From Oscillatoriales cyanobacterium (lineage in GTDB: Bacteria; Cyanobacteriota; Cyanobacteriia; Cyanobacteriales; Laspinemataceae): DNA of 64,000 bases. Made by a program: the position numbers and the translations under genes. The DNA lies in assembly GCA_011390955.1 (NCBI GenBank), contig JAABRM010000003.1, positions 124,001 through 188,000 of the forward strand. Reading direction: 5' to 3'. Of this stretch, positions 56,538-64,000 are shown one piece after another. Every line of letters starts with the position of its first letter. Positions within the stretch are counted from its first letter, which is position 1. Below the pieces are notes generated by a model. It did not search any database and was not told where the DNA came from. It worked only from the letters and a program-made list of their open reading frames with translations.

Positions 56538-56581
56538 CTGAAAAAATTCTGAAAAAATTCTGAAAAAATTCTGAAAAAATT
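56538..56581. repeat. Four 11-bp CTGAAAAAATT tandem repeats
   Basis: Four exact copies of CTGAAAAAATT follow each other, with a partial fifth, about 97 bp upstream of bioB. A-tracts at roughly one-turn spacing predict bent DNA. It could belong to the bioB promoter region; no known biotin operator sequence was identified. Confidence 0.75.
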
Positions 56582-56730
56582 CTGATTTTCCTTTGAGCTT
56601 TGATGATTTTTTTTTAATAAAGCTTTAACTTTCTGGCATCGATGGTTATGATATAAAATCAGGAAAAAAAATCGCTCGCTGTTAAAATATGGCAAAAATT
56701 AAGAAATTTTACCCGATCTTTTCTAGTTTT

Positions 56731-56784
56731 CTTAAACTTTTCTTAACAAAAATTTAACAAAAATTTAAATCAAAGTGGTATAAT
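56731..56784 (+). promoter_or_regulatory. Pho-box-like array and -10 element upstream of pstC
   Basis: Four 8-bp units separated by exactly 3 bp: CTTAAACT (56731), CTTAACAA (56742), TTTAACAA (56753) and TTTAAATC (56764). This fits the cyanobacterial Pho box pattern (PyTTAAPyPy[T/A] repeats bound by the SphR/PhoB regulator). A TATAAT at 56779-56784 lies seven bases after the last unit. The resulting leader to pstC is about 360 bp and holds no clear gene, only a 16-codon frame at about 56916. Confidence 0.75.
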
Positions 56785-57148
56785 TAAATACGGAATATAT
56801 AAAATAAAAAAATACTTTTTGTTAACAATTGGATATTTTGATTATATTGTTATAAATAATCACCGGCTAGTTAATTTTGAATCGGCGAATCTTTTAGAAA
56901 AAAGAAATAAGCTGAATGAGAAAAATTAAAGCATTATTAATTAAAATAAACCATCAAAAAGCCTAAGCAAAATTACCAAACAAATCATCGTCAATTCATG
57001 GCCTAATTGTCATAAATGAAGACCTGAGTCACCGGCATAGATATTATGAGTGAATGAAAAAATCATAATTTCCAGTATTGGATTAAACATCCTCAAGGGA
57101 TAATATGTTCCCTGAATCTGAAATTTTTGCTGAAATACACACAAATTT

Positions 57149-58054
57149 ATGAGTTTATCAAACCGGCAAGATACGTTTAAAGGATCTGATTCGGGTGTCA
57201 GTTTGCCACAAACTTTGGAAAAAGGATTCGTTTGGCTCTCTCGAATCTTAGCGTTTGCAGTGGTAGGCACTTTGCTCTGGATGGTTGTCATTGTCACCCT
57301 GGAAGCTTGGCCGGCGATCGCCAAATATGGTTTAGGTTTTCTTACTTCTAGTGGTTGGGCCCCCAATCGAGAAGCTTATGGTGCGTTACCGCACATCTAC
57401 GGCACGGTAATCAGTTCTGTGATTGCCCTGATCTTAGCGGTGCCAGTCGGTTTAGGAGTCGCCATCTTTTTAAGTGAAGACTACTTACCCCCGAATATTC
57501 AACAGGGGATCTCTTTTTTGGTGGAACTTTTAGCCGCAATTCCCAGTGTGGTTTACGGACTCTGGGGAATTTTTGTGGTGATTCCCTTATTACGACCAAT
57601 CGGCGTCAATGGTCCCTGCTTGTTAGCCGCTTCAGTAGTATTGGCGATTATGATCTTGCCCACCATTGCCGTACTCGCCCGCGATGCCCTGATCAACGTT
57701 CCCGAGATTTTGCGTCAAGGGGCTTATGGCCTCGGTGCAACTCGTTGGGAAACCATTTTACGAGTTTTATTACCCGCCGCTTTTTCCGGAATTGTTGGTG
57801 CAATTATGCTGGCCCTTGGTCGGGCTTTAGGGGAAACAATGGCTGTAACCATGCTAATTGGCAATAACCCCAAAATTAGCTTTTCCTTATTTGATCCAGC
57901 CAGCAGTATTGCCGGTCTATTAGCCAATCAATTTGCGGAGGCCGATGGGATGCAAATTTACGCTTTAATGTATGCAGCGTTGATTTTATTTGCACTGACG
58001 TTGGTGGTAAATATGTTGGCTGAATTTTTAATTCGCCGAGTCCAAAAAATTTAG
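57149..58054 (+). CDS. pstC: Phosphate ABC transporter permease PstC
   Basis: A 301-residue inner-membrane permease of the high-affinity phosphate importer, with about six helices. Family signatures include GAYGLGATRWETILRVLLPAA (the EAA-type loop contacting PstB) and GRALGETMAVTMLIGN. There is no strong ribosome binding site. It begins pstC-pstA-pstB; the binding protein gene pstS is not next to it. Confidence 0.96.
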   Translation: MSLSNRQDTFKGSDSGVSLPQTLEKGFVWLSRILAFAVVGTLLWMVVIVTLEAWPAIAKYGLGFLTSSGWAPNREAYGALPHIYGTVISSVIALILAVPVGLGVAIFLSEDYLPPNIQQGISFLVELLAAIPSVVYGLWGIFVVIPLLRPIGVNGPCLLAASVVLAIMILPTIAVLARDALINVPEILRQGAYGLGATRWETILRVLLPAAFSGIVGAIMLALGRALGETMAVTMLIGNNPKISFSLFDPASSIAGLLANQFAEADGMQIYALMYAALILFALTLVVNMLAEFLIRRVQKI

Positions 58055-58058
58055 TGGT

Positions 58059-58158
58059 TGACGATTTTCACCGTTAACCGTAAAAGTTAAATACTCCCCT
58101 GTAAACAATTTGAAGGATTCAAGGATTCATCGTTGACGGTTAACAGTGAAAAATCAGC
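58059..58158. repeat. Imperfect inverted repeat between pstC and pstA
   Basis: TGACGATTTTCACCGTTAACCG (about 58060) pairs with CGGTTAACAGTGAAAAATCA (about 58137) across ~55 bp. Such a hairpin could stabilise or attenuate the pst transcript. Confidence 0.6.
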
Positions 58159-58205
58159 AACAAGCCCCAAGAGTTAAGGATTAACCGAAATCAAGAAGAG
58201 AAAAT

Positions 58206-59108
58206 ATGAGTGTCAAATACCCAAATCCCCAAGATAATGCTTCGATTAGTGCCAGCAGTTTAAGGCGTTCTCCCCAGTCTCCCAGAACCTTATTTAGTTT
58301 AATGATGAGTGCCTTGGCAGGGGTAGCCGCGATCCTCGCCCTTTTACCCTTGGGGGCAGTGTTATCTTATGTCCTTTATAAAGGTTTTAACGGTCTGAGT
58401 CTCAGCGTTTTTACCGAATTACCCCCAGCGGCAATGCAACAAGAACCCGGTGGATTTGCCAATGCGATCGTGGGCACCCTGGTTATGGTGGGAATTGCCG
58501 CTTTAATTAGTATTCCCATTGGGATCATGGCGGCCATTTTTGTCTCGGAATTTGGCAATAATGGCCTATTTTCCTCCTGGGTGAGATTTTGTACCAACGT
58601 CCTCAGTGGCGTCCCTTCGATTATTGTCGGTGTATTTGCTTATGGTGTGGTGGTATTGACTACCGGCACATTTTCCGCCATTGCCGGTGGATTTGCTTTG
58701 GCGATTTTAATGTTACCAATTATCGTTCGGGCAACGGAAGAATCCCTCAAATTAGTCCCTGATGATATTCGCCAGGGGGCAGTTGGTCTGGGGGCGCGTA
58801 ACTACCAAACCGTATTTTTAGTTGTTTTGCCCGCAGCTTTACCGGCAATTTTAACTGGGGTGACGTTGGCAGTAGCCCGCGCAGCGGGAGAAACCGCCCC
58901 ATTGATTTTTACCGCCTTGTTTACCCAATTCTGGCCGCGATCGCTCATGGAACCAACTCCCTCTCTTTCTGTTTTGGTTTACAACTTTGCGATCGTCCCG
59001 TTTGACAATCAGGTGGAATTAGCCTGGGTCGGTTCTCTGGTACTGGTGCTGATGGTGCTGATCACCAGTGTGATTTCTCGGTGGGCGACTTCCCGTAAAG
59101 TTTATTAA
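58206..59108 (+). CDS. pstA: Phosphate ABC transporter permease PstA
   Basis: A 300-residue permease partnering PstC, with about six helices. Recognised by ESLKLVPDDIRQGAVGLGAR (EAA loop), PSIIVGVFAYG and ARAAGETAPLIFTALF. It follows pstC by 151 bp. Confidence 0.96.
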   Translation: MSVKYPNPQDNASISASSLRRSPQSPRTLFSLMMSALAGVAAILALLPLGAVLSYVLYKGFNGLSLSVFTELPPAAMQQEPGGFANAIVGTLVMVGIAALISIPIGIMAAIFVSEFGNNGLFSSWVRFCTNVLSGVPSIIVGVFAYGVVVLTTGTFSAIAGGFALAILMLPIIVRATEESLKLVPDDIRQGAVGLGARNYQTVFLVVLPAALPAILTGVTLAVARAAGETAPLIFTALFTQFWPRSLMEPTPSLSVLVYNFAIVPFDNQVELAWVGSLVLVLMVLITSVISRWATSRKVY

Positions 59109-59412
59109 GCTATTTCACCCAACATTTCAGCAATTTACTAAGATTTTCCGAAAACTAAATTGCTAAAATTGCTAAAATTGCCAATTATTCTGAGCAGAGA
59201 AACTCAAATTATTTAGATGGTTTCAATAAAAATAGAAGGGTAAACATGGATTATTGAAATAAAATTTTACCCTAGGATGATGAGGAAATCAATTATTCTC
59301 TGGGGATAATATCCGCGTTGAAAGATCGATTAATTTTTGATATAATCTTGATAATTGAGTCAGGATTATTGCTGAATTTCTATCTGCTATTAATTAAAGG
59401 AAAAGAGGTTGT
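59109..59412. other. Spacer between pstA and pstB
   Basis: About 300 bp with no gene. There is a short direct repeat TTGCTAAAATTGCTAAAATTGCC at about 59160. AAAGGAAAAGAGG precedes pstB. Confidence 0.5.
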
Positions 59413-60243
59413 ATGAATTATTCCAGTGAATTGAATCATTCTCGAAGTGAGGAATCTCACCATAAAATTGAGACGGTGTTTGATACTGAAAATGTCAACA
59501 TCTATTACGGCAATTTTTTGGCAGTGCGGAATGTGAATGTAAAAATTCCCAAAAACCGGATCACTGCTTTCATTGGACCGAGTGGTTGCGGCAAGAGTAC
59601 CTTATTACGCTCTTATAATCGCTTGAATGATTTGATTAAAAGCTTTCGCTTAGAAGGGACGATTAAATATCGTGGCCATGATATTTATCACCCCCAAGTG
59701 GATCCAGTGGAAGTGCGACGACGCATTGGCATGGTCTTTCAAAAACCCAATCCTTTCCCCAAATCAATTTATGACAATGTGGCATTTGGCCCTCGACTCA
59801 ATGGGTATAAAGGGGACATGGATGAGTTAGTGGAACGCTGTTTAAAACAAGCGGCAGTCTGGGATGAAGTGAAAGATAAATTGCAACAAAGTGGTTTGGC
59901 CATTTCCGGGGGGCAACAGCAGCGTTTGTGTATTGCTCGTGCTTTGGCTGTACAACCGGATGTGTTGCTGATGGACGAACCCTGTTCGGCCCTTGACCCA
60001 ATCTCTACTTTGAGAATTGAAGAAGTGCTGCACCAACTGAAGCAAGATTATACGATTGTAATTGTCACCCATAATATGCAGCAAGCTTCGCGGGTTTCTG
60101 ATATGACGGCGTTTTTCAATGTGGATCCGAATGAAAAAGGCCAAAGAGTTGGTTACTTAGTTGAATATGACCAAACTGAAAAAATATTCCATAATCCGGC
60201 GGAAGAAGCAACCCAAGCTTATGTAAGTGGTCGTTTCGGTTAA
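59413..60243 (+). CDS. pstB: Phosphate ABC transporter ATPase PstB
   Basis: A 276-residue ATPase energising phosphate import. Walker [10 protein letters not shown], signature [11 protein letters not shown], Walker [14 protein letters not shown] and the switch His in [13 protein letters not shown] are all present. The N-terminal ~25 residues are a Ser/Glu/His-rich extension. It is the last gene of the cluster. Confidence 0.97.
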   Translation: MNYSSELNHSRSEESHHKIETVFDTENVNIYYGNFLAVRNVNVKIPKNRITAFIGPSGCGKSTLLRSYNRLNDLIKSFRLEGTIKYRGHDIYHPQVDPVEVRRRIGMVFQKPNPFPKSIYDNVAFGPRLNGYKGDMDELVERCLKQAAVWDEVKDKLQQSGLAISGGQQQRLCIARALAVQPDVLLMDEPCSALDPISTLRIEEVLHQLKQDYTIVIVTHNMQQASRVSDMTAFFNVDPNEKGQRVGYLVEYDQTEKIFHNPAEEATQAYVSGRFG

Positions 60244-60284
60244 AAATTTAACGGTTAATTTGGTATTTTTTCAGAACGGCATCA

Positions 60285-60338
60285 TTATTTATTATGATGT
60301 CGTTTTGTTATTGGTTAAAACGACATCATAATAAATAA
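60285..60338. terminator. 22-bp perfect inverted repeat after pstB
   Basis: TTATTTATTATGATGTCGTTTT and its exact complement flank a 10-base loop, beginning 42 bp after the pstB stop. It is a strong hairpin, but without a clean T run, so it may act as a 3' stabiliser rather than a classic terminator. ACAAATAACAAATAACAAAT repeats follow up to the next gene. Confidence 0.65.
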
Positions 60339-60390
60339 CAGACAACAAACAACAAACGACAAATAACAAATAACAAATAACAAATAACAA

Positions 60391-61245
60391 ATGCCTAAAG
60401 TTGCTGTTTTGTTGGTCGTACATGGCAGTCATCACCCTAGTTACAATGCAGCGGTGAAAGAATTCACCATGTTATTGCATGACCAGGTGATGAGAAGAAG
60501 TCACGCCTTGGAAGAGAGAAAAGAGAAGAGAGAAAAGAGAAGAGAGAATTTTCAGCAGCATCCTCTTTCCTCTTTCCTCTCTCCTCTTTCCTTGGATTTA
60601 GGGAGGACTTTGGTGGATGTGGCTTTTTTGGAGGCTCATCCTTTGCCGTTACATGAGCAAATTGTGGCCTTTGCCGATCGCGCTGTCCAGGAAGGGATGA
60701 GGCAGATTCAGGTTTTGCCGTTATTTTTGTTGCCCGGAGTCCATGTACGCGAAGATATTCCCGCTGAGGTGGCAGCGGCGCGGAAAATCATCGACCCGGA
60801 GATATCCCTGGAACTTCTGCCTTATTTGGGAACTCAGCAGAAGGCTTTGAGTGATTTACTGATGTCTCTTATGGCAGCAGTGAATGATTCATCCACAGCA
60901 ACTCTCTGGATTTTATTTTCTCACGGCAGTCGTCGGCCTGGGGGAAATCAGCCGGTGGAAGAGATCGCCCAGCAATTGACCGAACTAACGGGGATGGAGG
61001 TAGTAACGGCTTATTCCTTTGTTCCCCCTTTTTTGTGCGATCGCGTGGCGGAATTAGTCAAGATGGGCTATCAGCAGATGGCGATTTTGCCTTATGTTTT
61101 ATTTCCAGGAGAACTGACAGAGGCGATCGCTGATTCTGTCACCCAACTCTGCGGAACATTTGAAGATATCCAGATCAAAGTGGCTCAACCCATTGCTGTG
61201 TCTAGGGATTTCGCCGAATTAATTGTCTCAATGCCTGAGAATTGA
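60391..61245 (+). CDS. CbiX/SirB-type sirohydrochlorin chelatase-like protein
   Basis: A 284-residue two-half chelatase that would insert metal into sirohydrochlorin for sirohaem or cobalamin. Half one has VVHGSHHPSYN and LPLFLLPGVHVREDIP; half two has LFSHGSRRPGGNQP and LPYVLFPGELTEA. Residues ~38-68 (LEERKEKREKRRENFQQHPL, then SSFLSPLSL) come from an in-frame purine-rich then pyrimidine-rich DNA insert at about 60500-60590 that conserved family members would not have. The frame stays open, so the protein may tolerate it as a surface loop. Confidence 0.85.
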   Translation: MPKVAVLLVVHGSHHPSYNAAVKEFTMLLHDQVMRRSHALEERKEKREKRRENFQQHPLSSFLSPLSLDLGRTLVDVAFLEAHPLPLHEQIVAFADRAVQEGMRQIQVLPLFLLPGVHVREDIPAEVAAARKIIDPEISLELLPYLGTQQKALSDLLMSLMAAVNDSSTATLWILFSHGSRRPGGNQPVEEIAQQLTELTGMEVVTAYSFVPPFLCDRVAELVKMGYQQMAILPYVLFPGELTEAIADSVTQLCGTFEDIQIKVAQPIAVSRDFAELIVSMPEN

Positions 61246-61335
61246 TTGATATAACAATGGTGGTTGCCGACATAATGAACCGAGCGATCGGGTTTTTCTC
61301 TCGGCTTCTCCGTTAAAATCCAAAAGCCAATCAAT

Positions 61336-62031
61336 ATGAATCCAATTGCTCTGCAAATAAGTCCTTCTGTCCTGCTGGTTGAATCCGATCCAGTCTTAGC
61401 TGGGCAAATCTCCGAAGATTTGCAAACCGCCGGGTATCAACCACTCATTGCCCCGGATGCCAAAACTGGCTGGCATCAAGCCAATCTCAACCAACCGCAT
61501 TTAATTGTTATTGCCAGAATGTTGGGATCGGAATCGGGTTTAGAGTTATGTAGCCAACTGAGACGGGAGGAGAATTATGTCCCGATATTAATGCTCTTGC
61601 TTCGAGATACTTTGCCCGATCGAATTGCTTGTTTAGAAGCTGGGGCGGATGATTATTTTCTCAAGCCCTATCGTCGGGAAGACTTTCTCAAATTAATTCA
61701 TCTGTATCTGAAACCGGAAACTTATCCCACGGATCGGTTACACTTTGGGGATTTTATCCTGGACTTATCGACGCGGACGGTTTTACGCGATCGAGAGGTG
61801 ATTGCTTTAACCATGAAAGAATTTGAACTGCTGAAATATTTAATGGAGCATCCTCGTGAAGTGCTCAACCGCGACCAGATTTTGGAAAATGTCTGGGGCT
61901 ATGATTTTATGGGCGAGTCAAATGTGATTGAAGTGTATATTCGCTATTTACGCCTGAAATTAGAAACTCATGGTTATAAACGGCTGATTCATACGGTGCG
62001 GGGGTTGGGCTATGTGTTACGAGAAAGTTGA
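61336..62031 (+). CDS. NblR-like OmpR-family response regulator lacking the phosphoacceptor Asp
   Basis: A 231-residue regulator. The receiver domain (about residues 10-125) begins SVLLVESDPVLAGQISEDLQ and keeps the DDYFLKPYRRED Lys. The position normally occupied by the phosphorylated Asp is Ala (LIVIARMLGSESGLELC). The C-terminal winged-helix DNA-binding domain is complete (TMKEFELLKYLMEHPREVLN, RYLRLKLETHGYKRLIHTVR). The receiver resembles NblR, which controls phycobilisome degradation under nutrient stress and can work without canonical phosphorylation; the assignment rests on remembered similarity. Confidence 0.75.
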   Translation: MNPIALQISPSVLLVESDPVLAGQISEDLQTAGYQPLIAPDAKTGWHQANLNQPHLIVIARMLGSESGLELCSQLRREENYVPILMLLLRDTLPDRIACLEAGADDYFLKPYRREDFLKLIHLYLKPETYPTDRLHFGDFILDLSTRTVLRDREVIALTMKEFELLKYLMEHPREVLNRDQILENVWGYDFMGESNVIEVYIRYLRLKLETHGYKRLIHTVRGLGYVLRES

Positions 62032-62850
62032 CCGGCTGACTTTTACCCGACTGGCGATCGGAGAAATTTGATCCAGTAAAAAAATTTTTCCCTAATTTTG
62101 TTACAAAACTTATTAAAAATGTTTTACAATGAGCGCAATTTACGCAAATTACCGAGACCACAGTAAGCATAAGGGTTGCTGACCGCTCGATTCCGCGAAG
62201 CGGAGGAATGGCGCGAATCCCCCTTGAGTTCAAATTTTTGGTGGCTGAAATTGCGCCAATGGCTACTCCCAACACACCCCAGCACAGTGGTAAAAACTGT
62301 GCTAGGTCTGCTAGAATCCGCAAGACCACAAATACAACGGCTATTCGCTGACCAATTTCGATTTTCGCGGCAATTTGTCATGGTATCTTGACAAATGCAC
62401 CTCTCAGACTTACGATCTAGGTTTGGGAGTGAGTAAGATTTTCGATGCGTAGATATACTGAGCAACTCCGGTTAAACTCCTGGGAAAAAAATCAGTAATT
62501 TCGCTGATGTCATTTCAGCAATTGTGTGCTGAACTAGGATAAGACTTGATGATTGCTTCTTGACAGTAATCGGGCTGGTGTGGTGTGTGATTTTTTGCGT
62601 TGTGGCGCTGGCACGACAAGCGATCGAAATAGATTTAAGCTAAGAAAATGATCTCGATTTCGCGATGATCCCAGAGGGTTAAACGCTGATCCCCGAATTG
62701 AAGCACCCAAAGGGCGATCGCTTTTTCCGTTAGAAATGAAACCTCTAGGGTTGGGTTGAGTGTACAGATGAAAAACTGGCTACCTAGGGTCAGTGTGGAT
62801 AAAAAACAGTTGAAATAATAGATTTTAAGATTTCGGAGGTTAACGGCTCA
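62032..62850. other. Long intergenic stretch, no supported gene
   Basis: Over 800 bp. A 71-codon frame at 62176-62391 (SPLSSNFWWLKLRQWLLPTH) and overlapping minus-strand frames have no ribosome binding site or recognisable domain. The palindrome CGATTCCGCGAAGCGGAGGAAT lies at about 62188-62209. TTCGGAGGT precedes the DUF2949 gene. Confidence 0.5.
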
Positions 62851-63066
62851 ATGGGACGGTCTAATTATACTCAATTTATTCGCTTTCTCCAAGAGGATTT
62901 GGCCATTTCTTCCTCTTCAATTGATTTAGCCGAGCGGGTTTGTGGTTCTTTTGGGATTCTTCATCGTGAGTCCGATCCGATGCCTTTACCAATGGTGCTT
63001 TGGCAATATGGCTTAGTCACCATTCAGCAGTTAGAGCAGATTTTTGACTGGCTGGAAACCGCATAG
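62851..63066 (+). CDS. DUF2949 small protein
   Basis: A 71-residue soluble protein typical of cyanobacteria: NYTQFIRFLQEDLAISSSSI at the N-terminus and the conserved LPMVLWQYGLVTIQQLEQIF then DWLE. TCGGAGGT lies about ten bases before the ATG. Function is unknown for the family. Confidence 0.85.
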   Translation: MGRSNYTQFIRFLQEDLAISSSSIDLAERVCGSFGILHRESDPMPLPMVLWQYGLVTIQQLEQIFDWLETA

Positions 63067-63097
63067 ATTTGACCACCACTATAGGAGGTTGCATCGG

Positions 63098-63250
63098 ATG
63101 GAATCATTAAATGATGACTCAAGCGATCGGATAAACCCCTGCGATCGCTTTTCTCGGTTAGCTTTTTTTAGGGGGGTTAGGGGTGTCGCCCAAGTCGGAC
63201 ATCAGGGAAAATTGATTTGCCGCCAATTGTCATGGATCAAAAAAGGGTGA
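63098..63250 (+). CDS. Possible 50-residue small protein
   Basis: ATG at 63098 has GGAGGT eight bases upstream, a very good ribosome binding site. The frame encodes MESLNDDSSDRINPCDRFSR and ends CRQLSWIKKG, basic in the second half. Its stop lies inside a strong terminator stem. No family is recognised; the good signals argue for expression, but the protein could be spurious. Confidence 0.4.
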   Translation: MESLNDDSSDRINPCDRFSRLAFFRGVRGVAQVGHQGKLICRQLSWIKKG

Positions 63251-63282
63251 ACTGTTCATAGTGAACAATTCACCCTTTTTTG
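63238..63282. terminator. Bidirectional terminator
   Basis: AAAAAAGGGTGAA pairs with TTCACCCTTTTTT, extended by TGTTCA/TGAACA around a three-base loop. It separates the DUF2949/small-protein transcript from the convergent aminotransferase gene. Confidence 0.85.
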
Positions 63283-63308
63283 TGGCATTTTTACTTAATT
63301 GTTACTTA

Positions 63309-64000
63309 CTACTGAGCAAATACTTTGCTGGCGGCGGCTACACCAGCCCCAGGGGTGACGTTGCTGGCACCTAACTCGACGAGGGCGGTTTCTAAGGCGG
63401 CGATCGCAGTGAGAATATCGCGATCGCTCACAAAACCCAAATGCCCCATGCGGAAAATCTTGCCTTTCAGGTGGTCTTGACCTCCCGCCAAAATAATATC
63501 AAATCGTTTTTTCAGAATCGATCGCACCTGTTCCGCTTCCACCGAAACCGGGGCCACAGCGGTAATCGCAGGAGATGCCGCTTCATCAGGGGCAAACAAA
63601 GGCATTCCCAGGGCTTTCACCGCAGCGCGGGTAGCGTTCTTCTGCCGCTGGTGTCGGGCAAAAATATTTTCCAAGCCTTCGGCTTTCATCATCCGCAAAC
63701 TGGCTTGCAGGCCATACATTAAATTCACTGGGGGAGTGAAGGGGCTGCTATTTTTCGCTGCCGCTTTGCGATATTTGCCTAAATCCAAATAGTATCGGGG
63801 CAGGGTTGCAGTTTTGTAAGCTTCCCAGGCTTTGGCACTCACCGCCACAAATCCCATACCCGGTGGCACCATAAAGCCTTTTTGGGAACCGGAAGCCACC
63901 ACGTCTAAACCCCATTCATCGATGGGAATATGCACCGCACCCAGACTGGTGACGGCATCCACAATGATTAAAGCTTGCCCGTGGGCTTTGACGTGACGGT
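63309..64000 (-). CDS. Class V aminotransferase (serine/alanine-glyoxylate type), 5' end outside window
   Basis: The C-terminal ~230 residues of a pyridoxal-phosphate enzyme. The reading frame continues unbroken to the window edge, so the gene is truncated by the window rather than broken; the GTG at 63962 is internal. The PLP-binding Asp appears in IIVDAVTSLGAV and the Schiff-base Lys in SGSQKGFMVPPGMGF. The domain end (FRMGHLGFVSDRDILTAIAA) matches the alanine-glyoxylate/serine-pyruvate family used in photorespiratory glyoxylate metabolism. Confidence 0.9.
   Translation of the reverse strand, partial: RHVKAHGQALIIVDAVTSLGAVHIPIDEWGLDVVASGSQKGFMVPPGMGFVAVSAKAWEAYKTATLPRYYLDLGKYRKAAAKNSSPFTPPVNLMYGLQASLRMMKAEGLENIFARHQRQKNATRAAVKALGMPLFAPDEAASPAITAVAPVSVEAEQVRSILKKRFDIILAGGQDHLKGKIFRMGHLGFVSDRDILTAIAALETALVELGASNVTPGAGVAAASKVFAQ

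Noticed and set aside
56916-56966. 16-codon frame in the pst leader as a leader peptide or pstS remnant
   Set aside because: Too short and without a signal-peptide character; not enough to call.
62124-62465. 71- to 140-residue frames between the NblR-like and DUF2949 genes
   Set aside because: Frames on both strands overlap, none has a ribosome binding site or domain; possibly old gene debris but not supportable.

Overview
The window comes from a filamentous, oscillatorialean-type cyanobacterium. This rests on the core genes present: psbEFLJ with rubA and ycf48, ndhCKJ, a complete kaiABC clock cluster, an NblR-like regulator, a COP23-domain protein and a DUF2949 protein. The HIP1 octamer GCGATCGC is frequent, and AT-rich minisatellite-like repeats separate many genes. 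The genus cannot be fixed from sequence alone.

Layout. 0-7.5 kb: zinc alcohol dehydrogenase, a sialate O-acetylesterase-like SGNH protein, a large pentapeptide-repeat/HhH/membrane protein, a 31-residue membrane microprotein and a CrtISO/RetSat-like flavoprotein. 7.8-10.8 kb (minus strand): rubA-ycf48-psbE-psbF-psbL-psbJ, encoding cytochrome b559 and its assembly factors, with a terminator after psbJ. 11.1-12.7 kb: ndhC-ndhK-ndhJ, overlapping genes, then a terminator and a pair of long inverted repeats. 12.9-17.9 kb: THUMP RNA methyltransferase, an EndoU-like lipoprotein with a UPF0231-like partner, and an FHA-linked class A penicillin-binding protein. 18.7 kb: tRNA-Arg(CCG). 19.3-26.2 kb: kaiA-kaiB-kaiC (minus strand), divergent from a large hybrid histidine kinase. 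26.4-41.2 kb: DsbA-like lipoprotein, rpe, subtilase plus a membrane partner, LCP cell-wall ligase, COP23 protein, M28 peptidase, GAF-PAS-adenylate cyclase, pentapeptide protein, thioredoxin-fold protein and a peptide/nickel-type binding lipoprotein.

41.6-53.5 kb is the accessory part. It holds tandem PIN-domain toxin-antitoxin modules with a scar where two modules merged, a degraded PIN copy, two overlapping orphan genes, an orphan formyltransferase, an HTH/NB-ARC ATPase gene split by a short palindromic insertion, an AlbA_2/ATPase protein and a DUF433 antitoxin fragment. More than twenty copies of a 15-bp palindrome (AGAAACC[G/C]GGTTTCT) lie between these genes. The housekeeping alaS sits inside this zone. 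53.7-56.4 kb (minus strand): bioB-bioY-lspA. 56.7-60.2 kb: a Pho-box-like promoter followed by pstC-pstA-pstB without pstS. 60.4-64 kb: CbiX-type chelatase carrying an in-frame low-complexity insert, an NblR-like regulator lacking the phosphoacceptor Asp, DUF2949 protein and a class V aminotransferase cut by the window end.

No wholly new system can be proven from the sequence. The best candidates for unfamiliar biology are the EndoU/UPF0231-like pair, the HTH/NB-ARC gene with decameric repeats upstream, the fused toxin-antitoxin cluster and the overlapping orphan pair at 44.5-45.1 kb. No CRISPR array, rRNA, transposase or phage structural gene was seen.
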